From assembly GCA_003609755.1 (NCBI GenBank), contig AP017991.1, forward strand, positions 2,435,501 to 2,499,500: a DNA stretch of 64,000 nt. Direction: 5' to 3'. The notes below the pieces were generated by a model. That model had not been told where the DNA came from. It did no database searches and saw nothing but the letters and a program-made list of their open reading frames with translations. Both the position numbers and the translations under genes were made by a program. Below, in pieces: positions 7,597 through 15,645 of this stretch (its first letter is position 1; each line of letters starts with the position of its first letter). The stretch comes from Planktothrix agardhii NIES-204. Lineage in GTDB: Bacteria > Cyanobacteriota > Cyanobacteriia > Cyanobacteriales > Microcoleaceae.

Positions 7597-8679
7597 ATGA
7601 AACGAATTTTAACCTTAATTCTGCTATTTTGTTTAGGTGTATTTTTACCCTTTGGCTGCACAGCTAATCAGTCCAGCACACCCCCGACTGCGCCTACAGC
7701 AAATGTTCTCAATATTTATAACTGGTCAACCTATATTGACCCCGAAGTTCTTAAAGCCTTTGAACAAAAATATCAAGTTAAAGTTAATTATGATACTTAT
7801 GATAGTGCCGAAAGTCTTTATGCTAAATTAAAAGCCGGAAACCCAGGTTATGACGTGGCATTTCCCCCTGATTATATGGTTAAAATCATGGTAAAAGAGC
7901 AAATGTTAGAAGAATTAGATCCGGCTAATATTGCTAATATTAAAAACATTGAGCCTAAGTTTCTAAATCCTCCCTATGACCCAGGAAATAAATATAGTAT
8001 TCCCTATCAATGGATCACGTTAGGAATTGGCTATAATATTAAAAAAACCGGAGAAGAAATTAATAGTTGGTCAGCCTTAATTGATCCTAAATATAAAGGT
8101 AAAGTGGCTTTATTAGATGATATGCGCCATACAATGGGGGCTGTTTTAATGTATTTAGGCTATAGTCCCAATACAAAAAATCCCGAACAAATCAAACAAG
8201 CGCGAGATTTCTTAATTAAAAATAAAGATAATATTGCGGCTTTTGCCCCCGATACAGGTCAACAATTATTAAATCAAGGAGAAGTTAATTTAACCATGGA
8301 ATATAGTGGGGATATTTTTCAAGTTATGGCAGAAAATCCCGATTTGCGATATGTTATTCCCAAAGAGGGAAGTATTATTGGTATGGATAATATGGTTATT
8401 CCCAAAGGCGCACCTAACAAAAAACTCGCCGAAACCTTTATTAACTTTATTTTGGAACCGGAAAATAGTGCTAAAATCTCTAATTTTATTGATTATGCTT
8501 CCCCCAATAAAGTTGCTATTGATCAAAAATTAATTGACGCTGAAAACTTAAAAAATCCTGGGATTTATCCCCCCCCAGAAATTTTTGATAAACTCCAATA
8601 TCTCCAAGATTTAGGAGAAGCCACCCAATTATATGATCAAGCTTGGACAGAAATTAAAGCTGGTGTGGGGAATGGGTAA
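7597..8679 (+). CDS. potD: Polyamine-binding lipoprotein PotD
   Basis: This 360-aa protein is the extracytoplasmic binding component. It has a hydrophobic N terminus ending in FGC (Cys21), a plausible lipobox although Pro at -3 is unusual. Next come a short Pro/Thr linker and the PotD-type domain: LNIYNWSTYIDPEVLKAFEQ, GYDVAFPPDYMV, and TMEYSGDIFQVM near the ligand pocket. The stop codon lies within a heptamer repeat that continues to the potA start. Confidence 0.9.
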   Translation: MKRILTLILLFCLGVFLPFGCTANQSSTPPTAPTANVLNIYNWSTYIDPEVLKAFEQKYQVKVNYDTYDSAESLYAKLKAGNPGYDVAFPPDYMVKIMVKEQMLEELDPANIANIKNIEPKFLNPPYDPGNKYSIPYQWITLGIGYNIKKTGEEINSWSALIDPKYKGKVALLDDMRHTMGAVLMYLGYSPNTKNPEQIKQARDFLIKNKDNIAAFAPDTGQQLLNQGEVNLTMEYSGDIFQVMAENPDLRYVIPKEGSIIGMDNMVIPKGAPNKKLAETFINFILEPENSAKISNFIDYASPNKVAIDQKLIDAENLKNPGIYPPPEIFDKLQYLQDLGEATQLYDQAWTEIKAGVGNG

Positions 8680-8708
8680 TAGGTAATGGGTAATGGGTAA
8701 TGGGTAAC
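8674..8708. repeat. Heptamer tandem repeat (GGGTAAT) between potD stop and potA start
   Basis: About five tandem copies of GGGTAAT/AGGTAAT start at the last codons of potD, include its TAA, and run up to the ATG of potA. They therefore replace the normal intergenic and ribosome-binding sequence. Confidence 0.85.
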
Positions 8709-9824
8709 ATGAATGCTGCTGTTGAATTATTGAACGTTTCTAAGTTATTTAAAGGATTAAATAGCAAGGATTTCTTAGCTGTTAATCAATTGAATTTGCA
8801 AATCAAAACCGGGGAATTTTTCTCCTTATTAGGGCCATCTGGTTGCGGAAAAACCACAACATTAAGAATGATTGCTGGATTTGAATATCCCACTTCAGGG
8901 GAAATTTTAATTCATCAACAACCGATGAAAAATAGTCCTCCCTTTCATCGTCCAGTTAATACCGTCTTTCAAAATTATGCCTTATTTCCCCATTTAACCA
9001 TCGCGGAAAATATAGCTTTTGGACTAGAAATGGAAAATTTGCCCCGTCCCCAAATTAAAAGTAGAGTTTTAGAAGCATTATCGTTAGTTAAATTAACCGA
9101 TTTTCAAACTCGTTATCCCCGTCAACTATCCGGTGGACAACAACAACGGGTCGCTTTAGCTAGAGCATTAGTTAAACAACCAAAAGTGTTATTATTTGAC
9201 GAACCTTTGGGGGCTTTAGATTTAAAATTGCGAAAAGAAATGCAGTTAGAACTCAAAAAAATGCAGCAACTATTAGGGATTACTTTTGTTTACGTTACTC
9301 ATGATCAAGAAGAAGCTCTAACCCTATCTGATCGAATTGGAATTATGAATCATGGAGAATTATTACAAGTAGGAAACCCGATGGAAATTTATGAATATCC
9401 TCAGACTAAATTCGTTGCTGATTTTATTGGAGAAACTAACTTTTTCACGGCAAAAGTAACCGAAACCAAAGCACAACAAATTACTGCTTTAATTGATGAA
9501 CAAATCCCGATTCATTTGACAGTATCTCAACCGATTATACCAGGACAAATAATTAATTTAGTCATTCGTCCTGAGAAAGTAACTATCTATCCTAAGACCC
9601 ATGAAAATTTAGGAAATTATCAAAATGTACAAACCTGGGAAGGAACAATAGAAGAATCTGTTTATCTGGGAACAGATACCCGTTATGGAGTGCGTTTAAC
9701 TGATAAAATTATAATGATTATTCGCCTACAAAATTGGCATCAAGATCAGTTACAACAATTTAAAATTGGCGACCGAGTTAACATAGTTATTTCACCGAAT
9801 AGTATTAGGATAATTGACAATTAA
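8709..9824 (+). CDS. potA: Polyamine ABC transporter ATPase PotA
   Basis: The protein of about 371 aa has a full ABC domain: Walker A GPSGCGKTT, Q-loop VFQNYALFPH, signature LSGGQQQRVALARAL, Walker B VLLFDEPLGALD, H-loop VTHDQEEAL. A C-terminal TOBE/regulatory domain (about 245-370) follows, as in PotA. It energises PotBC. ATGs at 8700 and 8709 are both in frame; the second (MNAAVELLNVSKLF) fits the family N terminus better, and the first lies inside the heptamer repeat. No good Shine-Dalgarno is visible, only the repeat. Confidence 0.9.
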   Translation: MNAAVELLNVSKLFKGLNSKDFLAVNQLNLQIKTGEFFSLLGPSGCGKTTTLRMIAGFEYPTSGEILIHQQPMKNSPPFHRPVNTVFQNYALFPHLTIAENIAFGLEMENLPRPQIKSRVLEALSLVKLTDFQTRYPRQLSGGQQQRVALARALVKQPKVLLFDEPLGALDLKLRKEMQLELKKMQQLLGITFVYVTHDQEEALTLSDRIGIMNHGELLQVGNPMEIYEYPQTKFVADFIGETNFFTAKVTETKAQQITALIDEQIPIHLTVSQPIIPGQIINLVIRPEKVTIYPKTHENLGNYQNVQTWEGTIEESVYLGTDTRYGVRLTDKIIMIIRLQNWHQDQLQQFKIGDRVNIVISPNSIRIIDN

Positions 9825-9876
9825 AAACTCAATTATGATAGATTTCACTCTTACAATATATTTGAAAATAAAAAAA

Positions 9877-9894
9877 CGCCCATCCTAGTGGGCG
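9877..9894 (-). terminator. Hairpin with T-run on the minus strand
   Basis: CGCCCA (9877-9882) pairs with TGGGCG (9889-9894). The run of A on the left side becomes a T-run after the hairpin on the minus strand. It would stop leftward transcription into potA; on the plus strand no T-run follows. Confidence 0.45.
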
Positions 9895-10019
9895 CTGAAT
9901 CCGGGTGCAATACTATCAATATTCTAATATGTTATTATAGTTGATTAGAACCATATCGGATCAGGATTTTTAATAAAAATTAACAATAATATTCTCTAAA
10001 ATTTTTAATTGTTACTCCC

Positions 10020-10448
10020 ATGACTCCAACATTAATCGGACGCTGGCAAACTCGTCTATTCTTATTTGCAACCATTGGTGTTTTAGTAACCTTAGCCTTT
10101 TTGGGGCTAAAAATTGGTGATCAACCCCGATCAATTTACTTTTGGGTTTTAGGATATATTACCTGTTTTGGCTTTTTTTGGGACATTCTCTATATTAAAA
10201 TCCAACAATTTCGCTGGGATCGAGATTGGCCAGGTGCTTTTCAACTCTTAGCCGGAATTTGGGAAGGCTTATTTTTAGTAACACTAATCAAAACAATTAG
10301 TTTACCCGGTCTTTCTGCATCAGAATTTAATTTAGGAATATTTATTTCCCACTATAGTTGTGTGTGGATTGCTATTTTTATTACTTCCCAAAGTGTTATG
10401 AGAATTTTATTTCCCTACTGGCGTTTTCGAGGGGGACAATTATTTTAA
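10020..10448 (+). CDS. Conserved membrane protein, 142 aa, unknown function
   Basis: About four hydrophobic segments can be seen (residues about 12-29, 38-58, 72-92, 106-124), with Trp/Arg-rich loops such as IQQFRWDRDWPGAF and the ending PYWRFRGGQLF. This looks like an integral inner- or thylakoid-membrane protein of cyanobacterial type, but I do not recognise a named family. It is convergent with the antiporter gene to the right; no operon partner is evident. Confidence 0.7.
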   Translation: MTPTLIGRWQTRLFLFATIGVLVTLAFLGLKIGDQPRSIYFWVLGYITCFGFFWDILYIKIQQFRWDRDWPGAFQLLAGIWEGLFLVTLIKTISLPGLSASEFNLGIFISHYSCVWIAIFITSQSVMRILFPYWRFRGGQLF

Positions 10449-10509
10449 GTTTAGGGTGTATGAGATATTCTCCCCTACACCCCTTTCAATATCTTAAAAT
10501 ACCCGCGGA

Positions 10510-12810
10510 TCAACCCTCAACTATTTCAATTTCCTTTAAAATTTTTAAGGACGGAATATTAATTGGAATCATTTCTCTCCGGGCTTGGTTTAAATCATGA
10601 AAACTCCCACATAATAATAGGCGATCGCCCGCTTCTAAATCCAAACTTCGATTCGGCCAGCGATAAAATTTATCCTCTCGACGTAGGGCTTGAACTTGTA
10701 CCCGAAACCGATTTGCTAAATCTAATTTAGATAAGGATTTACCGATTACCTGACTATTTTCTGGAATATTTAACCATTGACAAGAAATACTTTCCGCCGG
10801 AATTGTGACTTCCCCTTTCGCTAATTGATCTAAAGTTTCTAAAGCGGCGGCTTCCCCCACCACCAATAACTTATCATCTTTTTCCAAACGAACTTGACCA
10901 TCGGGATAATCAATTTCTTCTCCCGTAAAGCGTCGAATAGCCATGACACTAATTCCCGTCATTGGACGGATATTGCTTTCTTCCAAAGTCATTCCCATCA
11001 AAGGAGAATTAGTAGGTAAAGCATACCATTTACTATTCATTTCTTGGGTAGCTTGCTGTAAATCTCGCGCCACTTCTTGAGCCGATTGTTTTGGACGAAA
11101 ATCCGAATACTGACTTTGACGAATTTTCTGCATTTCCTGTTGAATTTTATCCCCTCCTAACCCCATTTTTGTTAAGACATGATTTGATAATTCTAAGCTG
11201 GCTTCAAATTCGGGTTGTACTACTTCTTTCGCCCCTAATTGATATAGTAACTCAATATCCTTATCCCGATCTGCGATTACAATTACATCTAAATTAGGCG
11301 AAAATTCCAGTGATCTTTTTAAGCATAATCGGGTACTCATGGGGTCAGGAAGGGCGATCGCCATGGATGCCGCCCGATCCACCCCAGCGGCTTCTAAAAC
11401 GTGCAAACTAGCTGCATTTCCATATAAATAAGGAATCTGATTATTTCTTAATTCCTGTACGGTTTTTTCCGATTGATCTATGACAATAACCGCATAATTA
11501 TGACTTTGTAAAAGTCGAACTAAATTACGACCAACCCGACCATATCCACAGACAATAATATGGTTTTGTTGCGGTAAATCTTCAGCAATATTAGTGATTT
11601 TTTGACTATTTTCTAAAAGGTTAGATAAATCCCATTTTTCCTCAATCCAATCTAATAATTTTGGGGCAAATTGCAAAATAAACGGGGTAATCATTAAGGT
11701 TAAAGCCGTTGTCCCCACAATTAATAAATAAACCCGTCGAGAAACTAACCCTAATCCTTGTCCAGCACTGGCTAAAACAAAAGAAAATTCTCCAATTTGA
11801 GCTAATCCTAATCCGGTGATAATTGAAGTTCGCCAAGAATAGCCAAATAGTTTAACAATTGGAATAATAATTAAGGTTTTTCCGGCGACAATTAGCAACA
11901 TTAAGCCAATAATCAGTTCTAAATGTTCCCAGAGAAACACCGGATCAATTAACATCCCCACCGCGACAAAAAATAAAGCCGCAAAAATATCGCGAATCGG
12001 TTCCACATAGGTTAAGGTTTGATCGGCATATTCTACTTCAGAAATCATTAACCCGGCTACAAAAGCCCCCATTTCAATCGAAAATCCTAAATGTTCTGTT
12101 AACAGCGCAATTCCTAAACATAGAGCAACAACTCCTAATAAAAATAGTTCTTTACTTTCGGTTTTTGCTAAAAATTGTAATAGTTTAGGAATCACCCAAA
12201 TTCCCGCAACTACGGCCCCTAAAGCGAATAATCCAATTAATAAAAGCGATCGCCCCACCGCTTCAAAAATAACTCCTCCTTGGGGTTGATTTAAAGCTGG
12301 TAATACCGCTAACATTAATCCCAAGGCTAAATCCTGTACGACTAAAATTCCTAACATGATCTGTCCTTGAGGACTCGCCATTTCATTGCGTTCCATCAAA
12401 CATTTCAGAACAACGGCCGTTGAAGATAGGGATAAAATCGCTCCTAAAAATATGCCTTGAATGGGAGAAGTATCCCAACCTAAAATCCCCATAGTTAGGG
12501 CGGTAATTAATATCGTAAAGATAATTTGTAACCCGCCGCCTCCTAAACTAATCCCTTGGACTTTTTTTAACTCCGCAAAAGAGAATTCTACCCCTAAAGC
12601 AAATAGCAGAAATGCCACTCCAAATTGAGCCAGGGTTTCAACTTGAATTAACTCTTTAATCACCCCTAATCCACCAGGGCCAACAATGATCCCGCCAATC
12701 AAATATCCTAAAATCGCAGGTTGTCGCAGTAAGGAGGCTAGAAGTCCGCCAATAGTTGCAGCGGCAAGGACAAGGACTAAATCTACAATTAAACGAAAGT
12801 CTTCTGGCAC
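10510..12810 (-). CDS. CPA2-family cation/proton antiporter with RCK domains (KefB/KefC-like)
   Basis: This 766-aa protein has three parts. Residues 1-about 385 form the CPA2 membrane domain: LLRQPAILGYLIGGIIVGPG, LGVEFSFAELKKV, and the TEHLGFSIEMGAFVAGLM ion-binding region. Residues about 415-540 form a TrkA-N/RCK NAD-binding Rossmann domain (IIVCGYGRVGRNLVRLL). Two TrkA-C/RCK-C modules follow (about 600-665 and 685-760). Such proteins exchange K+ or Na+ for H+ under nucleotide control. Glutathione-gating features of true KefC were not verified, so only the class is assigned. It is divergent from the M23 peptidase gene. Confidence 0.88.
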   Translation of the reverse strand: MPEDFRLIVDLVLVLAAATIGGLLASLLRQPAILGYLIGGIIVGPGGLGVIKELIQVETLAQFGVAFLLFALGVEFSFAELKKVQGISLGGGGLQIIFTILITALTMGILGWDTSPIQGIFLGAILSLSSTAVVLKCLMERNEMASPQGQIMLGILVVQDLALGLMLAVLPALNQPQGGVIFEAVGRSLLLIGLFALGAVVAGIWVIPKLLQFLAKTESKELFLLGVVALCLGIALLTEHLGFSIEMGAFVAGLMISEVEYADQTLTYVEPIRDIFAALFFVAVGMLIDPVFLWEHLELIIGLMLLIVAGKTLIIIPIVKLFGYSWRTSIITGLGLAQIGEFSFVLASAGQGLGLVSRRVYLLIVGTTALTLMITPFILQFAPKLLDWIEEKWDLSNLLENSQKITNIAEDLPQQNHIIVCGYGRVGRNLVRLLQSHNYAVIVIDQSEKTVQELRNNQIPYLYGNAASLHVLEAAGVDRAASMAIALPDPMSTRLCLKRSLEFSPNLDVIVIADRDKDIELLYQLGAKEVVQPEFEASLELSNHVLTKMGLGGDKIQQEMQKIRQSQYSDFRPKQSAQEVARDLQQATQEMNSKWYALPTNSPLMGMTLEESNIRPMTGISVMAIRRFTGEEIDYPDGQVRLEKDDKLLVVGEAAALETLDQLAKGEVTIPAESISCQWLNIPENSQVIGKSLSKLDLANRFRVQVQALRREDKFYRWPNRSLDLEAGDRLLLCGSFHDLNQARREMIPINIPSLKILKEIEIVEG

Positions 12811-12943
12811 AGTTAATTTTAGGTTAAATAACTCAATGTAAAATTATATTACTAATTCTTAAGATACTAGAATTGTTAAGATTCTGGGATCAGTCCTAAA
12901 ATTTTAGGGGGATGACCTATCAACATTGGAGACAAAATAGAAC

Positions 12944-13810
12944 ATGAGAATCAGAGTCCCTCGCGGGATCAAATCGTTTGTTTTAGCCCTAATCACCGTT
13001 GGGATAGTTCTTTGCCTTCCCGGACAGGCGGCTCTGGTGCGGGTGAATCCTACCGTCCCAGAGTTAGGAAATACCTTGTCTGTGGTTTTGGATTCCCCCA
13101 CTTCCCCAGCCCCTACGGTGACTTGGCAGGGCAAAACCTACCCGATGTTTGCCATTGCTCCCAATCGGATGCGGGCTCTATTACCGACGACACCCTTGGA
13201 TCAGCCCGGGACTAAACCCCTACAAATTAATGATGGGACACAGGTACAAAACTTAACAGTACAGTTACGCGATCGCTCCTTTCCTACTCAGTCCATTTGG
13301 CTCCCCCCCGATAAAGAAGGACTCGAAGGTACGGATCAAGAATTTGATCGGGTGGATGCGTTTAAGGCCTTGGTGACTCCCGAAAAATACTGGAAAGGCC
13401 CATTTTTACGCCCCAATGCCGGAGAAATTACTACCATTTATGGCGTCCGTCGTTACTACAATGGAGAATTTGCCGAAGATTATTACCATCGGGGTGTAGA
13501 TTATGGTGGAGCCATGGGATCGCCAGTGGTCGCCCCGGCGGCGGGACGAGTTGCCTTGGTGGGACGAGAATCTCAAGGCTTTGAAATTCATGGGAATGTC
13601 ATTGGTTTGGATCACGGTCAAGGGGTGGCTAGTATTTTGATGCACCTCAACCGGATTGATGTGAAGGAAGGGGATTTTGTCCAACCTGGTCAAGTGATTG
13701 GCACGGTGGGATCATCGGGGGCATCAACGGGGCCCCATCTGCATTGGGGTCTCTATGTCCAGGGTAAAGCTGTTGATCCGGTTCCCTGGCGATATGCGGC
13801 CATTGATTAA
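12944..13810 (+). CDS. M23-family peptidoglycan metallopeptidase
   Basis: The 288-aa protein has an N-terminal signal or anchor segment (KSFVLALITVGIVLCLPGQAA), a beta-rich domain (about 30-110) and a C-terminal LytM/M23 domain. The zinc ligands are visible as HRGVDYG (about 179-185) and HLHWG (about 264-268). VAPAAGRVALVG and ASTGPHLHWGLYV are classic for the family. It is predicted to cut peptide cross-links in peptidoglycan from the periplasmic side, or to act as a scaffold. All canonical ligands appear present. Confidence 0.9.
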   Translation: MRIRVPRGIKSFVLALITVGIVLCLPGQAALVRVNPTVPELGNTLSVVLDSPTSPAPTVTWQGKTYPMFAIAPNRMRALLPTTPLDQPGTKPLQINDGTQVQNLTVQLRDRSFPTQSIWLPPDKEGLEGTDQEFDRVDAFKALVTPEKYWKGPFLRPNAGEITTIYGVRRYYNGEFAEDYYHRGVDYGGAMGSPVVAPAAGRVALVGRESQGFEIHGNVIGLDHGQGVASILMHLNRIDVKEGDFVQPGQVIGTVGSSGASTGPHLHWGLYVQGKAVDPVPWRYAAID

Positions 13811-14065
13811 GACGATCAACTCCCCTAAATTCACACCAGAAATAGCCACCGGTAAGTATGGTATTATCGGGAGATGTGCCAAAAACTGTAAACTGATCGT
13901 GGCTTGGTTTAGGCTAATTCCCTAAGTATTTAAAAATTTAGGTGGCTCTCGTTTTCCCTATCTATGGGGTGACTTCCAGTAGTGAAGATCCCAAAAAGCC
14001 TTTTTTTAGGGAATATTGAGGGGCATAGCAGTTAAAAAAACAATGATGCGAAGTGCAACAGCATT

Positions 14066-14602
14066 ATGAGTATTGAAAAAATTGTTGAGCAAGCGTTAGG
14101 GGACGGGTATCTGACCCCCTCGATGGAGGCGGAGGTTGGAAAAATTTGTAACACCGCTTCAGAACTGTCCATTGAAGAATATATGGCTTTGGATCGGTTG
14201 ATGGGTGCTTTGTTAACGGGTGAAGTCGTTGTTTTACCCCGCAAACAATTTATTAATGTCATGGAGGAATTAGTCCTGAGTGAAGCGATCGCTAAGGTGG
14301 CAGAAATCGAAGAAAACAGTGATCAAACCCTAGATGTCGGAGATATTGCTGCCTATGCCTTAAACCGTCTTCCTCCCCTTTATGCGACTACCGAAGAAGG
14401 GGCGCAATTCCAACGTTCAAGGGCAAAAGAAGAACTGCAAGTCCTGATTTCTGGCCAAATTGAAGCGGCGATTGAACGGAACCTCAACCGGGTTGCCCAA
14501 AATCAAACCGTTTTCGGTAAGGCTGTTGGCGACACGGTATTAACCCAAGTGAGTGCCTTGTTACAAACCTATGCCCAAAACTACGAACGCACCAGCAATT
14601 AA
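14066..14602 (+). CDS. comFB: ComFB-domain protein
   Basis: The 178-aa soluble protein shows the ComFB pattern: SIEEYMALDRLMGALLTGEV, VVLPRKQFINVMEELVLSEA and a DIAAYALNRLPPLYATTEEG block (about 92-111). ComFB proteins were named from the late-competence locus of Bacillus; in cyanobacteria, related proteins have been reported to bind cyclic dinucleotides and to influence natural competence. The 255 bp upstream contain no gene; a strong terminator follows. The motif match is good, but the function here is inferred from the family. Confidence 0.82.
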   Translation: MSIEKIVEQALGDGYLTPSMEAEVGKICNTASELSIEEYMALDRLMGALLTGEVVVLPRKQFINVMEELVLSEAIAKVAEIEENSDQTLDVGDIAAYALNRLPPLYATTEEGAQFQRSRAKEELQVLISGQIEAAIERNLNRVAQNQTVFGKAVGDTVLTQVSALLQTYAQNYERTSN

Positions 14603-14615
14603 AGCCGTAGACTAA

Positions 14616-14663
14616 GACTCCCCCGCTTACCTTCTGGGTACAGAGCAGGGGAGTCCTGTTTTT
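14616..14663 (+). terminator. Terminator after comFB
   Basis: GACTCCCC (14616-14623) pairs with GGGGAGTC (14648-14655), extended by partial inner pairing, and is followed by CTGTTTTT. It lies 14 bp after the comFB stop. Confidence 0.75.
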
Positions 14664-14706
14664 ACCCCATTCACAGAGGCTATAAATCTCAGCACAATTC
14701 AGTCTA

Positions 14707-14843
14707 TATAGCAGGGAACACCGGAACAGCCCCCCAAACTCCCCGTGCACGCAGGGCTAGGGGGAAGGGAACAGGGGGGAAATACTTCACCGTCTGGGTT
14801 CCAAGATCCGTCTGGTGTCCTAACTGCCTTGGCGGTTGCTATA
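14707..14843. mobile_element. MITE-like dispersed repeat, copy 1 (137 bp)
   Basis: The element begins TATAGCA and ends TGCTATA, contains a GTGCAC-centred G/C palindrome (about 14732-14758), and ends with a conserved block (CCGTCTGGTGTCCTAACTGC, then CTTGGCGGTTGCTATA). A second copy with the same ends and order lies at 48265-48394. No coding capacity is credible; short frames inside are repeat-derived. Confidence 0.75.
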
Positions 14844-14876
14844 TCTTGCTGTAAGGGCTGTAAAATCTGGAAGATA

Positions 14877-15575
14877 TCAGGTATCTTGTTGGGAAGTCCC
14901 GACGGCTTGATTGGCACGATTCTCCCGTTTCTTGCGTTCGGCTTGGGTCATTTCTTCCATCATGATCCGAGCTTGGGCGAGTTTTTCCAGATTGCTGCGA
15001 TAGAGATCTAAATCCTTGAGCAGTTTGTCTTGGGGTAAGTTTAGGACTTCGGCCAGTTGACCTAAGATTTCTTCCCTGGTCGCCTTGTCCTGAATGCTTT
15101 TGGGATCAGCCTGTTCTAAAATGGTAAATAAACCAATGGCAAATAAACGACTGTATTTGAACTTGGAATTACTGATAATCCGTTGAAAATGCCCTTGTAA
15201 CTCCTGATCTGACCCCCCATCATTAGGAGATTTTAAACTGGCAATTAAGTCTTTAATTGATAGATTTTGGGCCAATGCCTGTAAGCGTTCAGCATCACCC
15301 CGATACCGTTGGGGGTCATCTTGTTCAGCTTTGATCAGAGCATGATAAATCGATTCTTGATCAGATAAGGGATCATACCCCTGCATGAAGCGATCAAAAG
15401 CCGTTACAACACCCAGGGCATAAATGGGGTCATAGCTAAAATCAACATTGACCGAGAGCAGGTGCATTTCCACCATCAACTCCTCAACCACACGACGATA
15501 GATCGAGTTGATAGGGCGAGTATGTAGACTGTAAAAAGTGCGCTTTGTATCTGAAACCGTGCGGATGTTGTTCAC
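14877..15575 (-). CDS. thf1: Psb29/Thf1, photosystem II and thylakoid biogenesis protein
   Basis: The 232-aa protein starts MNNIRTVSDTKRTFYSLHTR and contains RPINSIYRRVVEELMVEMHL and ALGVVTAFDRFMQGY, the hallmark of the Psb29/Thf1 family. A C-terminal coiled coil follows (about 185-232, LYRSNLEKLAQARIMMEEMT, then a basic tail). Known role: photosystem II assembly and repair, and interaction with FtsH proteases at the thylakoid. Its 3' end lies 33 bp from the MITE-like repeat. Full length, no defects seen. Confidence 0.92.
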   Translation of the reverse strand: MNNIRTVSDTKRTFYSLHTRPINSIYRRVVEELMVEMHLLSVNVDFSYDPIYALGVVTAFDRFMQGYDPLSDQESIYHALIKAEQDDPQRYRGDAERLQALAQNLSIKDLIASLKSPNDGGSDQELQGHFQRIISNSKFKYSRLFAIGLFTILEQADPKSIQDKATREEILGQLAEVLNLPQDKLLKDLDLYRSNLEKLAQARIMMEEMTQAERKKRENRANQAVGTSQQDT

Positions 15576-15645
15576 AAGCCAATATTAAAAGGGACTGAAT
15601 ATTATTCTAATTTTTGGCGGTCGGATTTTAACGCTTTCCGATACA

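Noticed and set aside
9877-9894. Hairpin as potA terminator
   Set aside because: The T-run lies on the minus strand only; on the plus strand no T-run follows.
14745-15011. Open frame reading into SGFQDPSGVLTALAVAI
   Set aside because: It lies mainly in the MITE-like repeat; the same peptide appears in copy 2 at 48206-48406.
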